From: an uncultured Bacteroidales bacterium
Lineage (GTDB): Bacteria > Bacteroidota > Bacteroidia > Bacteroidales > Bacteroidaceae
DNA: 48,881 bases
Assembly: GCA_937876995.1 (NCBI GenBank)
Contig: CALEFD010000094.1
Span: 1-48,881, forward strand
Direction of reading: 5' to 3'
The notes below the pieces were generated by a model. The model ran no database searches and was not told the DNA's origin. It saw nothing but the letters and a program-made list of their open reading frames with translations. Made by a program: the position numbers and the translations under genes. Below, piece after piece: positions 8,525-17,820 of the stretch (its first letter is position 1; each line of letters opens with the position of its first letter).

Positions 8525-9754
8525 TTAGCAAGATGTCATTTGGGAGCGCTTACTATTTTTATTAGATGAATTAAAAGAAATCCTTTCAAAAAAGACAATT
8601 AACAATATTGATAAAATTCGCGATCCATTTATTGTTTCATTATAGAAGAACATACATGAGAAAATAAAATCATAAATCCATATTATATAAATTAAATTAA
8701 AAATAGACGCTTTCTTTTTTGCAATTCGTCTAAATATAAAATTATGTAATATAGTAATTATAACCGTTATTATTATACCCACGTCGAATACCCATGATCC
8801 AATAGTAGTTGAAAATGCATTCAAGGTTGCCTTAGAATATATTTCATCGCTTAAATTAAAATTACTAACAGATTTTCCTACGAAAACTGGAAATTTTAAT
8901 GCTCCACCTGTTACTCCATCCTGAAACTCTATAAAATAGGATGAAAAATGAATATAACCTTGTCCTAAATATGATAATAGACTTTCTATAGGTGAATCAT
9001 ATGTTGAATTTTCACCAAATCTAAGTATTGTAATTAATAGGAAGAACGACACAAAACAACATCCAATAACGATAAATAACCTTCTTATTATTTTTCCCCA
9101 TTGTGCAGCTATCGTTGATGAATACCAATAGGTTAAAATCAAAAATAAATAAATATACTTAATAAAATATTCTCTAGCTCCAACTCTTAAACCAGAAACA
9201 ATCACTCCTAAACTTGAAATTAATAGAAGAGTTATAAGTCTTTTTTTGTGAGGATAATATCGCATATAATAAAATGCCAGTACTAATGCAACTCCCCAAT
9301 ATTGATCAGCAAAGAAATTTAAATAACGAACAATAATATTTGATTCTCTAAAAGTGTTTTCTACTAGTGCATTTCTTAAACTTTGAACATCTGTTAATAG
9401 AATATTTAAATTAACATTTTGTATGTCAAAATACATTTTAAAAAGACATAATGAAATAATTATGATAGAGAATATTTTTAATTTTTTGTCATCTTCTCTT
9501 GGTATTTTAATATATTTATATTTATCATATCCTTGAAGAGGAAATAATAATAAAAAGAGCATCACGATATGAAAAACAATAGCTTCAAGTATAATGGGGT
9601 AACCCTTATACATAATGTCATATATATATACTGATGCAATGGATGAAGACAAATACATAGTTAAAGTACATAAAAAAATGACCTTCTTAGATTTGTTTTT
9701 CGTAAATAATATAAATAATAAGTAAAATAATATATATAAATATAATAGTTCCAT
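8525..9754 (-). CDS. wzy: Wzy-like polysaccharide repeat-unit polymerase
   Basis: A 409-residue integral membrane protein with about 10-12 predicted hydrophobic segments (for example VIFLCTLTMYLSSSIASVYI, IFSIIIISLCLFKMY, LFIVIGCCFVSFFLLITIL and IITVIITILHNFIF). A large soluble loop lies between them around residues 255-310. This topology, the lack of soluble enzyme motifs, and its place between glycosyltransferases in a cluster that also has a Wzx flippase are how Wzy polymerases are usually recognised, since their sequences are poorly conserved. It would join lipid-linked repeat units on the periplasmic side. Base composition is more AT-rich than in manC-gmd-fcl, as is common for locus-specific central genes. 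Confidence 0.75.
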   Translation of the reverse strand: MELLYLYILFYLLFILFTKNKSKKVIFLCTLTMYLSSSIASVYIYDIMYKGYPIILEAIVFHIVMLFLLLFPLQGYDKYKYIKIPREDDKKLKIFSIIIISLCLFKMYFDIQNVNLNILLTDVQSLRNALVENTFRESNIIVRYLNFFADQYWGVALVLAFYYMRYYPHKKRLITLLLISSLGVIVSGLRVGAREYFIKYIYLFLILTYWYSSTIAAQWGKIIRRLFIVIGCCFVSFFLLITILRFGENSTYDSPIESLLSYLGQGYIHFSSYFIEFQDGVTGGALKFPVFVGKSVSNFNLSDEIYSKATLNAFSTTIGSWVFDVGIIITVIITILHNFIFRRIAKKKASIFNLIYIIWIYDFIFSCMFFYNETINGSRILSILLIVFFERISFNSSNKNSKRSQMTSC

Positions 9755-9755
9755 T

Positions 9756-10976
9756 TTATTTGTATCTTAGATATCTCATTAATGATGCTATATGTACTAA
9801 TCCAATTTTACATAATATTCTTTGTATTAATCCATTTATTGTTTTATAATAATCTATTTTTAAGATATTTTTGTAATAATGTTTTTTGTTATTAACAAAA
9901 GAGATATGGTACTCATATCCTTTCTCATAAACAGGTAAACCTAATGGTTCTGGACAATTATATATTTTATTAATTAAAATATCATCTAATATCTTATTTA
10001 AAGGTTGATTTATATCTTCTTTTCGAGGATCACTAAAACTTGATTGTACTGTAGTATACCTCATAACCCCCAATGGCAAATTTGTTTCAACGTTATAAGA
10101 AACTGTTTTAGTTCCTTGACGAATAGATATGCTTGCACAACCAGCGGTAGCTATGACAACATCTGAGATTTGAAATATTTTTTGGGGAATTGGAAAAGTA
10201 CTATCAAATAAATATAAATGTATGTTGTTATTTTGTTCTAATTGTTGAGTATATAAAGAAGATAATGATTTTATTCCAAAGAAAATTACATTTATAGTTT
10301 TATCATTATGATTCTCTGCAAATAAACATAATTCCTTTATTACATCAGGAACATATTCTTTGAATCTTCCGAAATGTGTTATCGTAATATCAGCATTCTT
10401 CACAGAATCTAAATCTGTAGATTTCACATCTTGGGGTTGTGTAATAGACATTGCATTCCAATAATGCATATTAGCATCTTCTACTTTTATGTAATCACCC
10501 CAAAGTGATTGAAATGCTTTAGCTGAAATAGAAAACAGTTCATTATTTTTATATTTGTGATATAAAAAATTAAATTCATTTATGTTTGATATTTTTACAT
10601 TTTCTGCTATTAAGTATATCAAATGTTTAGCATTGATTCTTTCCGCAATAATTTCACCCCATTCTGCCAATATTGTCGTATTAGATTCGATAACGATTTC
10701 ATTTGATTCTTTTGGACATTTTGATATAATTATATTAATTACATGATTACGTGTTTTTTTATTATACCATGATGGATGATAGAATAATTCTTCAATTCTG
10801 TTATTTTTATATTCATTAAATTCATTATAATTAATAGGTCTTTTATTATGTCCTGTTGTATCAAATGCTATTACCTTCCATCCATGTTGTTCTAACCACA
10901 TTTTTTTATTAAGAACATAGGATGGACCACCAAAATATCCTCCTAATAAATTTGTAAGGAATATATATGTTTTCAT
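9756..10976 (-). CDS. Probable glycosyltransferase of the polysaccharide locus
   Basis: A protein of 406 residues when started at the ATG at 10976, giving MKTYIFLTNLLGGYFGGPSY. The open frame extends 27 codons further upstream, but that stretch overlaps the fragment of another gene at 10990-11217, so the shorter start is preferred. No strong family motif is obvious. TNLLGGYFGGPSYVLNKKMWLEQHGW resembles the N-terminal domain of GT-B enzymes, and ITHFGRFKEYVPDVIKEL followed by VIATAGCASISIRQGTKTV resembles a donor domain. Position between wzy and sugar-modifying genes supports a transferase role. The donor sugar is unknown, and it could represent a divergent family. Confidence 0.6.
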   Translation of the reverse strand: MKTYIFLTNLLGGYFGGPSYVLNKKMWLEQHGWKVIAFDTTGHNKRPINYNEFNEYKNNRIEELFYHPSWYNKKTRNHVINIIISKCPKESNEIVIESNTTILAEWGEIIAERINAKHLIYLIAENVKISNINEFNFLYHKYKNNELFSISAKAFQSLWGDYIKVEDANMHYWNAMSITQPQDVKSTDLDSVKNADITITHFGRFKEYVPDVIKELCLFAENHNDKTINVIFFGIKSLSSLYTQQLEQNNNIHLYLFDSTFPIPQKIFQISDVVIATAGCASISIRQGTKTVSYNVETNLPLGVMRYTTVQSSFSDPRKEDINQPLNKILDDILINKIYNCPEPLGLPVYEKGYEYHISFVNNKKHYYKNILKIDYYKTINGLIQRILCKIGLVHIASLMRYLRYK

Positions 10977-10989
10977 CTTTTCATTTTGT

Positions 10990-11217
10990 TTATAATATAA
11001 CGATATCGATCTTCCGTTGAAATAATTTTCCTTCGTCATCGACAACACTGATACCACCGTTCTTAATAGCTGTTTTCCACATAGTAGCTTTAGGGTACTT
11101 ATGGTTTTGATCCATTAGATATGGTACCGCAAGGAAACCCTCTTTGAATATTTTCTCAAAACCTTCTGGAGTATATAGGTTATGAATATTTTCTTCTAGT
11201 AGTTTTATTGCAGTTCG
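10990..11217 (-). pseudogene. Orphan C-terminal fragment of an unidentified enzyme
   Basis: The minus-strand frame from about 11217 to a TAA at 10992-10990 has no start codon of its own and begins inside the last codons of the acetyltransferase in a different frame. It reads like the tail of a conserved enzyme: ARTAIKLLEENIHNLYTPEG, FKEGFLAVPYLMDQNHKYPK, then ATMWKTAIKNGGISVVDDEG and a divergent end. The GFLAVPY and DEG spacing reminds me of the C-terminal end of methylaspartate (glutamate) mutase large-subunit-like proteins, but I am not certain. It is most simply a remnant left after a deletion fused the upstream gene to this tail. It is unlikely to be translated on its own. Confidence 0.5.
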
Positions 11218-11858
11218 TGCTTCGTTAAAATTCTTGCAGGAGAACCTGCAACAACAACATTTGCAGGAATATCCCTTGTTAACAAACTCCTTGCTCCAAT
11301 ATAAGCATGGTGGCCTATATACTTTGCTTTTGCTGATATGCTTAAAGCTCCCTGACCAACAAATACATAATCTTCAATAGTCGTATAAGCCCCTATAGTT
11401 GCACCACCTGCGATAAAACAACTTTTTCCTATCCTTGTGGTATGAGATATATTGACATGTGACAACAGTACAGTGTTATCTCCAATAGAGGAATCTGACT
11501 GGACATAAGTAAACGGAGATATATAAACGCCAATTGGGGAAATACTTGCAAAGCGGGAAATTACGGCTGTAGGATGTATCAATGAAGGGACTATCCCTCC
11601 CAATGAAATGATTTTGTTTGACAACTCAGTACGAACCTTATTATCCCCCATGGTCAATAGGAAATTCTTTCCCTCTAAACTTCCCTCAGCAAATAAATTA
11701 TCGAAAGAGCCTAGAATTTCAAGCCCATGATCAATTTCACCTGTACGTTCATCATTAAAATGATACAACCCATTTACGGTATAGCCACATGCTTCTGCCA
11801 AATCAATAAAAACAGGAGTATTATGGCCAACACCTAAAGCATATATTTCTTTAGACAT
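11205..11858 (-). CDS. PglD/NeuD-like sugar N- or O-acetyltransferase
   Basis: A 217-residue protein with the two-part PglD/NeuD layout. The N-terminal Rossmann-like sugar-nucleotide-binding domain (EIYALGVGHNTPVFIDLAEA to about residue 90) is followed by a left-handed beta-helix of hexapeptide repeats (AVISRFASISPIGVY, SSIGDNTVLLSHVNISH, RIGKSCFIAGGATIGA). It ends VAGSPARILTK. HVNISH contains the His that acts as base in this family. It lies 1 nt downstream of a DegT aminotransferase, and the pair is the usual arrangement for making an N-acetylated 4-amino (or 3-amino) sugar nucleotide. Its last codons overlap the orphan fragment downstream, so the natural C-terminus may have been altered. 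Confidence 0.83.
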   Translation of the reverse strand: MSKEIYALGVGHNTPVFIDLAEACGYTVNGLYHFNDERTGEIDHGLEILGSFDNLFAEGSLEGKNFLLTMGDNKVRTELSNKIISLGGIVPSLIHPTAVISRFASISPIGVYISPFTYVQSDSSIGDNTVLLSHVNISHTTRIGKSCFIAGGATIGAYTTIEDYVFVGQGALSISAKAKYIGHHAYIGARSLLTRDIPANVVVAGSPARILTKHELQ

Positions 11859-11859
11859 T

Positions 11860-13056
11860 TTATTTTACAATCAGTTTATGTATTCTTTCAATATCACCCT
11901 CAGAGAGTTCATGATGCATCGGCAAGCAGATGACCGAATCCGCCATTTTATGCGCCTGTGGCAGATTCTCCTTGTTCGCACTTGGTAATCCCCTGTAGGT
12001 GGAGAATTCGCTGATAAGTGGATAGAAATATCTTCTGCCCAGTACATTCTGTTCTTTCATCTTGAAATACAGTTCATCACGGGTCATGCCGTATTTCTCT
12101 GCATCTACGAAAATCGGGAAATAGCTATAATTGTGTTTTACACCTGGCATATCTTCATAGAATGTCAAGCCTTCCACACCTCTCAATGCTTCACGATAGA
12201 TATTGGCAGTCTTCTGACGAGCTTCAATAGCTGCATCAACCTGTTTCAAGTTCAAGAGTCCGTATGCAGCACGCATCTCATCAACCTTAGAATTGATACC
12301 TGGACCAACAACGGTTGTTTCGCCTGCAAATCCGAAATTCTTCAAGTAATCAATACGTTTCTTGGTTTCTGCATCGTGCATAATCATGGCGCCACCCTCA
12401 ATAGTATTATACACCTTAGTAGCATGAAAGCTCAAGGTTGACATATCGCCCCAATTAAGGATAGATTCAGTTTCCACCTCAACTTTCTTAGCCGCTTGTG
12501 AAGGGTTGAATACATTGTTTGCCTCATCAAATGCAATATTGTAGTCGGCTTCATTCTTGGGAATTTCCAAAGCAAAGGCATGAGCAGCATCATAGATAAC
12601 CTTCAAGCCATACTTATCTGCAATCTCCTTGATTCTGCGAACATCACAAGGCTTGCCATAGCAGTGAACCGGCATGATGGCAGTAGTCTTAGGAGTGATA
12701 GCAGCCTCAATCTTATCAGGATCCATGTTACCAGTCTTAGGATCTACATCCACAAAGACCGGCTTGCAACCGTTCCACCAAATAGAGTGAGTGGTTGCTA
12801 CAAAAGAGTATGGTGTAGTAATCACTTCACCGGTGATTCTCAAAGCCTGAAGGGCTGTGAGCAACGGAAGTGTACCGTTAGTAAACAAAGAAACGTATGG
12901 TACTTTAAGATACTCTGCCAGTGCAGTTTCTAATTGTTTGTGAAAAGAACCGTTATTGGTAATCCACTTTGAATCCCATATTTGTTTAAGCAATTCGTTG
13001 AATTCATCCAAATTGGGAAGTAACGGACTGGTTACTGTGATTTGTTTATTGTCCAT
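11860..13056 (-). CDS. DegT/DnrJ/EryC1/StrS-family sugar aminotransferase
   Basis: A complete 398-residue PLP-dependent aminotransferase acting on a keto-sugar nucleotide. Visible are TNGTLPLLTALQAL (phosphate-binding loop), TTPYSFVATTHSI, VIYDAAHAFALE (cofactor-contacting Asp) and SFHATKVYNTIEGGAM with the Schiff-base lysine at K214. Between the DAAHA and SFHATK motifs there are about 25 more residues than usual (roughly 165-200). The protein ends with GRRYFYPLI and an ICLPMHHELSEGD tail typical of the family. Together with the PglD-like acetyltransferase it probably makes an acetamido-deoxysugar. The 4-keto precursor enzyme is not obvious in the window apart from the CDP and GDP branches. 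Confidence 0.9.
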   Translation of the reverse strand: MDNKQITVTSPLLPNLDEFNELLKQIWDSKWITNNGSFHKQLETALAEYLKVPYVSLFTNGTLPLLTALQALRITGEVITTPYSFVATTHSIWWNGCKPVFVDVDPKTGNMDPDKIEAAITPKTTAIMPVHCYGKPCDVRRIKEIADKYGLKVIYDAAHAFALEIPKNEADYNIAFDEANNVFNPSQAAKKVEVETESILNWGDMSTLSFHATKVYNTIEGGAMIMHDAETKKRIDYLKNFGFAGETTVVGPGINSKVDEMRAAYGLLNLKQVDAAIEARQKTANIYREALRGVEGLTFYEDMPGVKHNYSYFPIFVDAEKYGMTRDELYFKMKEQNVLGRRYFYPLISEFSTYRGLPSANKENLPQAHKMADSVICLPMHHELSEGDIERIHKLIVK

Positions 13057-13067
13057 ATAATATGTGA

Positions 13068-14525
13068 TTATCTTTTTATTACCTTTTTAATAATAGGCAT
13101 GGCAATGCCTTTCAGTTCTAAATACTCTGGAAGTTTTATCGCTTCACATATACCTATTGTAATAGTTGCACCAACTAATATTTGTAATGGAAACAATATG
13201 TATGGATTTAATGGAATAAAACTCATTGTGAAAACCGGAATAGCCATAGTAATTGCTACACCAAAACTTGGAAGAATATCCTTAATTTGTTCTTTAATAC
13301 TATAATTTAAGAAAGGGCCGGAATAGTAAGCATTGAGATAATAACTGATAAGGCTGGTTATCAGTGTTCCTGCTAACATCCAATTTATATTTACAAATAT
13401 ACCAAGAAGAAGTGGTCCAATATAAATTATTTTTTTTATAATCTCCAATTTCAAGAACAAATCACTTCTGCCTTGAACTTGAAGCATATTAAGATTCAAA
13501 GCATGCAACGGATAAAGCATACCGTATGTGCAAATAATCTGAAGCATAGGAACACACTTTAGCCATTGTTCTCCAATCAAAACATAAATCATTGATTCTG
13601 CGCAAGCTGCCATTCCTAACATCAGTACAAAAGTTGGTAGCATAGTTGTTTTTATAACTCTCTGATATGCCCCTTTAAGTCTTTGCCTATCATCTTGAAT
13701 ACTACTCAATACCGGATAACTAACTCTTTGAACTACAGACGTAAGATTGGATGAACATAAATCTGCAAAATGTTTTGCACGTGTATAAAGACCCAAAGTA
13801 GCTGGACTATAACATTTGCCTATCACTATTTGATAAATTTCTTTCCAGGTGGTATCTATTAAACTGCTTGCCAAAAGCTTAGAACCAAATGTCCACATCT
13901 CCTTGAAAGAAGACAAACTAAAAACAAGTTTAGGAACCCACTTGTTGTATATCCAAAAGAATAGAGTAGTGAGTAATTGATTGGAAATTTGCTGACCAAC
14001 AAGAGCCCATACACCATATCCCATAAATGCCATGCTTATACCAACAACACCACTCCCTATGGATGATATGAATGTTATCTTTGTTTGGGTCTTAAAATCT
14101 AATGCTTTGGTAGTTCTTGCTCTTTGTACTAAAGAAAAAGCATTGATTACTACCACAACAGACATTACTTTAGTTAATGATACTAATTCTGGTCTTTCAA
14201 AGAAAATTGAGATTGATTTGGCGCAAAAGAATAAAACTGTAGCTAATATTGCAGATAATACAATGTTTGTATAAAATACAGTGCTATAATCCGTATCTGT
14301 AACATTTTGTTTACGAATCAAAGCATTTGTAAATCCACTATCAACAATAGAGTTAAAGATTGCAATAAAAATAGCTAGAATACCGATAAGACCATATTCT
14401 TCTGGTGTGAGTAATCGCGCAAGGATAACGCTGACAACAAAGGTTACTCCCATTCTGGTCACATTCTCCACGGCACTCCACATGGTGCCTTTAACTGTTT
14501 TATTTTTTAATGATTCTTCTGCCAT
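13068..14525 (-). CDS. wzx: Wzx-type polysaccharide flippase (MOP/PST family)
   Basis: A 485-residue protein with about 12 hydrophobic segments starting at residue 20. The N-terminus KNKTVKGTMWSAVENVTRMGVTFVVSVILARLLTPEEYGLIG is the usual opening of WzxC/polysaccharide-synthase flippases, in which LTPEEYG follows the first helix. The last segments contain QIKDILPSFGVA and a short cytoplasmic tail. It would move undecaprenyl-linked repeat units across the inner membrane for the Wzy-like polymerase. It is in the same operon, between the nucleotidyltransferase/kinase-like gene (8 nt) and the aminotransferase (11 nt). Confidence 0.9.
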   Translation of the reverse strand: MAEESLKNKTVKGTMWSAVENVTRMGVTFVVSVILARLLTPEEYGLIGILAIFIAIFNSIVDSGFTNALIRKQNVTDTDYSTVFYTNIVLSAILATVLFFCAKSISIFFERPELVSLTKVMSVVVVINAFSLVQRARTTKALDFKTQTKITFISSIGSGVVGISMAFMGYGVWALVGQQISNQLLTTLFFWIYNKWVPKLVFSLSSFKEMWTFGSKLLASSLIDTTWKEIYQIVIGKCYSPATLGLYTRAKHFADLCSSNLTSVVQRVSYPVLSSIQDDRQRLKGAYQRVIKTTMLPTFVLMLGMAACAESMIYVLIGEQWLKCVPMLQIICTYGMLYPLHALNLNMLQVQGRSDLFLKLEIIKKIIYIGPLLLGIFVNINWMLAGTLITSLISYYLNAYYSGPFLNYSIKEQIKDILPSFGVAITMAIPVFTMSFIPLNPYILFPLQILVGATITIGICEAIKLPEYLELKGIAMPIIKKVIKR

Positions 14526-14532
14526 ACCAGAA

Positions 14533-15702
14533 TTACTTTCTACGAATTTTTAGTTTTATTGCTTCAGGATGTTTCTGCACAAATGTTGCTGTGTTTTCTA
14601 CCACAAGTGCCAGATAACCACCTCCACCGGCACCGGGCATCTTCCAAGCCAGCACATCGGGTTCTTTGCTGTAGCGGTCTATATATGATTGTACTGTTCC
14701 TTGTATCATTGCAGGGAACATGGCTACCTGTGCATTGAAGGATGCTTTGTATGCTGTGGCAAAGGCGTTAAGGTCTTTTGCCTTTATGGCATTCCAGCAA
14801 TCATCGGCTGCGTGTGCCAAATTCTTTACCTTCTCTTCTGTAATGTTTTTCCCTTCTACAACGGAACATCCTTGCGGTCTGGGGTCCATAGGTACCATAC
14901 AGAGATGGTTTTCAAGCCAGGAGAGTATATCTTCATCATTACACATCTCAAACTTCTCGGGCCAGAAGTGATTATCATAATAGTGGCGGCATAGGCCCGG
15001 AATACATATTCCTATGGCATCTTGCGCTCCACTGATTATTCCATCTTCACGCTCGGGATGATTTTCGAAACAGAAGACTAAACGTGCCAATGTTTCAGGA
15101 TCGATATTTGGAAGACGGTGTGGCCAGATTCGTTTTATTACGTTACGTGTTGATGTACTTAGTCCGCAACGTTCACGTATTTCAAATGTGGGTTCCAAAC
15201 TGATGGTTATGGCCCATCCTGGTGAATAACAGCTTACGTAGGGCTGGTCTATCCAGGTTCCTGCCAAATCCAAACGTGTAGGTAGCTGACAGAGATTCTT
15301 TTTCAGTGAAGTGCTGCTTCTGGCTTCTAATCCCTGGTGTGGGTCTCTTTCAAGTACCACATATTCTATTCCACGGCTCTTACACAAGTCACGTTTTGAT
15401 TCGCTGTCACCATCGCTGTTTACCAAAAGGATATCCGGCTTTACAATATCAAGTGTAGGAAGAAAATCAAGTATTCCGCTACCTGTATTGATATATGCCT
15501 CTTTTACATAACGGATGCTTTTTACCATAAACAGGCGTTCCTGTTCTGAATATACTGTTTTATGGTTTTTGTAATGAAGAATAGTATTGTCCGAACCTAT
15601 TCCTACGTAAAGGTCGCCATATTGTGATGCCTGACGAAAGAACTCTACATGTCCGGAGTGTAGCAAGTCATAACAACCGCTTACAAAAACTCTCTTCTCC
15701 AT
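14533..15702 (-). CDS. Nucleotidyltransferase/GHMP-kinase-like fusion protein
   Basis: A 389-residue two-domain protein. Residues 1-130 are a cytidylyltransferase-like domain with the HxGH motif (HSGH, residues 15-18) and ISSTS-like RSSTSLKK near residue 127. From about residue 138 a GHMP-kinase-type domain begins with LPTRLDLAGTWIDQPYVS. SGAQDAIGI corresponds to the GGWQDQ motif, and KMPGAGGGGYLAL near the end is the C-terminal GHMP motif. The glycine-rich ATP loop (usually GLGTSSA) is only weakly matched by CGLSTSTRN, so kinase activity is uncertain. The architecture suggests activation of a sugar-1-phosphate (heptose- or fucose-like). It sits directly after gmd-fcl; the substrate is unknown. 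Confidence 0.75.
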   Translation of the reverse strand: MEKRVFVSGCYDLLHSGHVEFFRQASQYGDLYVGIGSDNTILHYKNHKTVYSEQERLFMVKSIRYVKEAYINTGSGILDFLPTLDIVKPDILLVNSDGDSESKRDLCKSRGIEYVVLERDPHQGLEARSSTSLKKNLCQLPTRLDLAGTWIDQPYVSCYSPGWAITISLEPTFEIRERCGLSTSTRNVIKRIWPHRLPNIDPETLARLVFCFENHPEREDGIISGAQDAIGICIPGLCRHYYDNHFWPEKFEMCNDEDILSWLENHLCMVPMDPRPQGCSVVEGKNITEEKVKNLAHAADDCWNAIKAKDLNAFATAYKASFNAQVAMFPAMIQGTVQSYIDRYSKEPDVLAWKMPGAGGGGYLALVVENTATFVQKHPEAIKLKIRRK

Positions 15703-15729
15703 TATGTGGTTTTACAGAATTATTGGTGC

Positions 15730-16671
15730 TTATCTTTCTGCACGCATTGGGTTGTTTAGGAAGTCCTGATATGACAGACGTATGCCATCTTCCAGTTCTA
15801 CCTGATATTTCCAACCAAGTGCAGCACTCTTTGATACATCAAGCAGTTTGCGTGGTGTTCCGTTTGGTTTACTGGTATCCCACAATATTTTTCCTTCGTA
15901 ACCAACTACTTTGGCAACCAATTCGGTAAGTTCCTTAATTGTCACCTCTTTGCCTGTTCCTGCATTGACTGTTTCATCGCCACTGTAGTTATTCATCAAG
16001 AAGACACATAGATTTGCCAAATCGTCAACATAGAGGAATTCACGTAATGGTGTTCCATCGCCCCAACAGGTAACTTCTGTGAGTCCAGCCTCTTTAGCTT
16101 CGTGGAAACGACGTATAAGTGCCGGTAGAACGTGGCTGTGAGTAGGATGGTAATTATCGTTAGGACCATACAGGTTGGTTGGCATAAGTGAGATATAGTC
16201 TGTTCCATACTGTTTGTTCAAGTATTCGCAGTACTTAAGACCGGATATCTTTGCCAGTGCGTATGCTTCGTTGGTCTTTTCCAGCTCTGATGTTAGCAGA
16301 CAACTCTCTTTCATGGGTTGTGGTGCCATACGTGGATAGATACAGGATGAACCTAAGAATTCCAACTTCTTAACTCCGTTTTTCCAGGCTGAATGGATTA
16401 CGTTCATCTCCATTATCATATTTTCGTACATAAAATCTGCCAATGCTGTCTGGTTGGCTATAATACCACCTACTTTTGCAGCTGCAAGAAAGACATATTC
16501 AGGTTTTTCCTGCGCAAAGAACTTCTCTACAACCTCCTGGCGTGTTAGATCAAGTTCTTTATGTGTACGGGTTATGATGTTTGTATATCCCTGTCGTTCC
16601 AGTTCACGTACTATGGCTGAACCAACCATTCCGCGATGACCTGCTACGTATATCTTTGAATTCTTCTCCAT
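15730..16671 (-). CDS. fcl: GDP-L-fucose synthase
   Basis: A 313-residue SDR enzyme with epimerase and reductase activity that converts GDP-4-keto-6-deoxy-D-mannose to GDP-L-fucose using NADPH. Landmarks are VAGHRGMVGSAIVRELE (nucleotide binding), AAAKVGGIIANQ (family-specific), FLGSSCIYP with Ser and Cys of the active site, EAYALAKISGLKYCE with the catalytic Tyr-x3-Lys, and NLYGPNDNY. The length fits the family. It lies 2 nt after gmd, which makes its substrate. GDP-fucose could also feed protein O-fucosylation as known in Bacteroides, although its main use here is probably the polysaccharide. Confidence 0.95.
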   Translation of the reverse strand: MEKNSKIYVAGHRGMVGSAIVRELERQGYTNIITRTHKELDLTRQEVVEKFFAQEKPEYVFLAAAKVGGIIANQTALADFMYENMIMEMNVIHSAWKNGVKKLEFLGSSCIYPRMAPQPMKESCLLTSELEKTNEAYALAKISGLKYCEYLNKQYGTDYISLMPTNLYGPNDNYHPTHSHVLPALIRRFHEAKEAGLTEVTCWGDGTPLREFLYVDDLANLCVFLMNNYSGDETVNAGTGKEVTIKELTELVAKVVGYEGKILWDTSKPNGTPRKLLDVSKSAALGWKYQVELEDGIRLSYQDFLNNPMRAER

Positions 16672-16673
16672 AG

Positions 16674-17798
16674 TTACTTTACTATTCCTTTTTCAAGATA
16701 TTCTGCAAGATTGGTTCTTACTTTAGCTGCAGCTCCTTCTGAGGCTACCTTTGCCATATCTGAATCAACCATCAATTTAACCAGTTCTTCGAAAGAGGTT
16801 TTGCTTGGATTCCAGCCGAGTTGTGCTTTTGCCTTTGATGGATCGCCCCAAAGGTTAACAACGTCTGTCGGACGGTAGAAGTCTTCGCTTACTGCAACCA
16901 GTATTTTACCTACTAATGAAGCAGGAGCGCTGCCACTTACAGCTACGCAGATTCCTTTTTCTTCTAGTCCTTCACCTTCAAACTTAAGCTCTATGCCGGC
17001 ATGTTTAAATGCATATTCGGTAAATTCACGAACGGAATGCTGAACGCCTGTTGCAATAACAAAATCTTCAGGTTTGTCGTTCTGCAAGATAAGCCACATA
17101 CACTCTACGTAGTCTTTAGCATAACCCCAGTCACGAAGTGAATCCAAATTACCCAAATAGAGACAATCCTGTAATCCCTGTGCTATACGGGCTGCTGCAA
17201 GTGTGATTTTACGTGTTACGAAGGTTTCGCCACGACGTTCTGATTCGTGGTTAAACAAGATACCTGAACAGCAGAACATATCGTATGCTTCACGATACTC
17301 TTTTACTATCCAGAAACCATAGAGTTTGGCAACTGCGTATGGTGAATATGGGTGGAATGGTGTGTTCTCGTTTTGAGGAACTTCTTCTACCTTGCCATAG
17401 AGTTCTGATGTAGAAGCCTGATAGATTCTACAGGTTTTCTCTAAGTTACAAGCACGTACTGCTTCCAATACGCGAAGTACACCGGTAGCATCTACATCGG
17501 CTGTGAATTCGGGAGAATCGAATGATACCTGAACATGGCTCTGCGCTGCAAGGTTATATATTTCATCAGGACGAATTTTACCAATTATCTTAATAAGTGA
17601 CATTGAGTCGCCCATGTGTCCAAAGTGGAGATGGAAATTGGGACGTCCTTCAAGATGAGCTATTCTTTCACGATAGTCTGATGAGTTACGACGAATCATT
17701 CCGTGTACATCATAACCTTTTTCCAATAGGAATTCACTCAGGTAAGAACCATCCTGTCCTGTTATACCTGTGATAAATGCTACTTTTTTCTTTTCCAT
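16674..17798 (-). CDS. gmd: GDP-mannose 4,6-dehydratase
   Basis: A 374-residue SDR enzyme that converts GDP-D-mannose to GDP-4-keto-6-deoxy-D-mannose. The N-terminus is FITGITGQDGSYLSEFLLEK, followed by GMIRRNSSDYRERIAHLEG, NLAAQSHVQVSFDSPEF, ASTSELYG, and YSPYAVAKLYGFW with the catalytic Tyr-x3-Lys. NHESERRGETFVTRKIT is diagnostic for Gmd. The C-terminal part has a short stretch around EGLEEKGICVAVSGSAPASL found in Bacteroidota versions. It is placed between manC and fcl, giving a complete route from mannose-1-phosphate to GDP-fucose. Confidence 0.96.
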   Translation of the reverse strand: MEKKKVAFITGITGQDGSYLSEFLLEKGYDVHGMIRRNSSDYRERIAHLEGRPNFHLHFGHMGDSMSLIKIIGKIRPDEIYNLAAQSHVQVSFDSPEFTADVDATGVLRVLEAVRACNLEKTCRIYQASTSELYGKVEEVPQNENTPFHPYSPYAVAKLYGFWIVKEYREAYDMFCCSGILFNHESERRGETFVTRKITLAAARIAQGLQDCLYLGNLDSLRDWGYAKDYVECMWLILQNDKPEDFVIATGVQHSVREFTEYAFKHAGIELKFEGEGLEEKGICVAVSGSAPASLVGKILVAVSEDFYRPTDVVNLWGDPSKAKAQLGWNPSKTSFEELVKLMVDSDMAKVASEGAAAKVRTNLAEYLEKGIVK

Positions 17799-17820
17799 TG
17801 TGTATATATTTTCTTTATTC

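Noticed and set aside
10977..11057. 27-codon upstream extension of the glycosyltransferase gene
   Set aside because: It overlaps the orphan enzyme tail in another frame, and the family-like N-terminus begins at the internal ATG.
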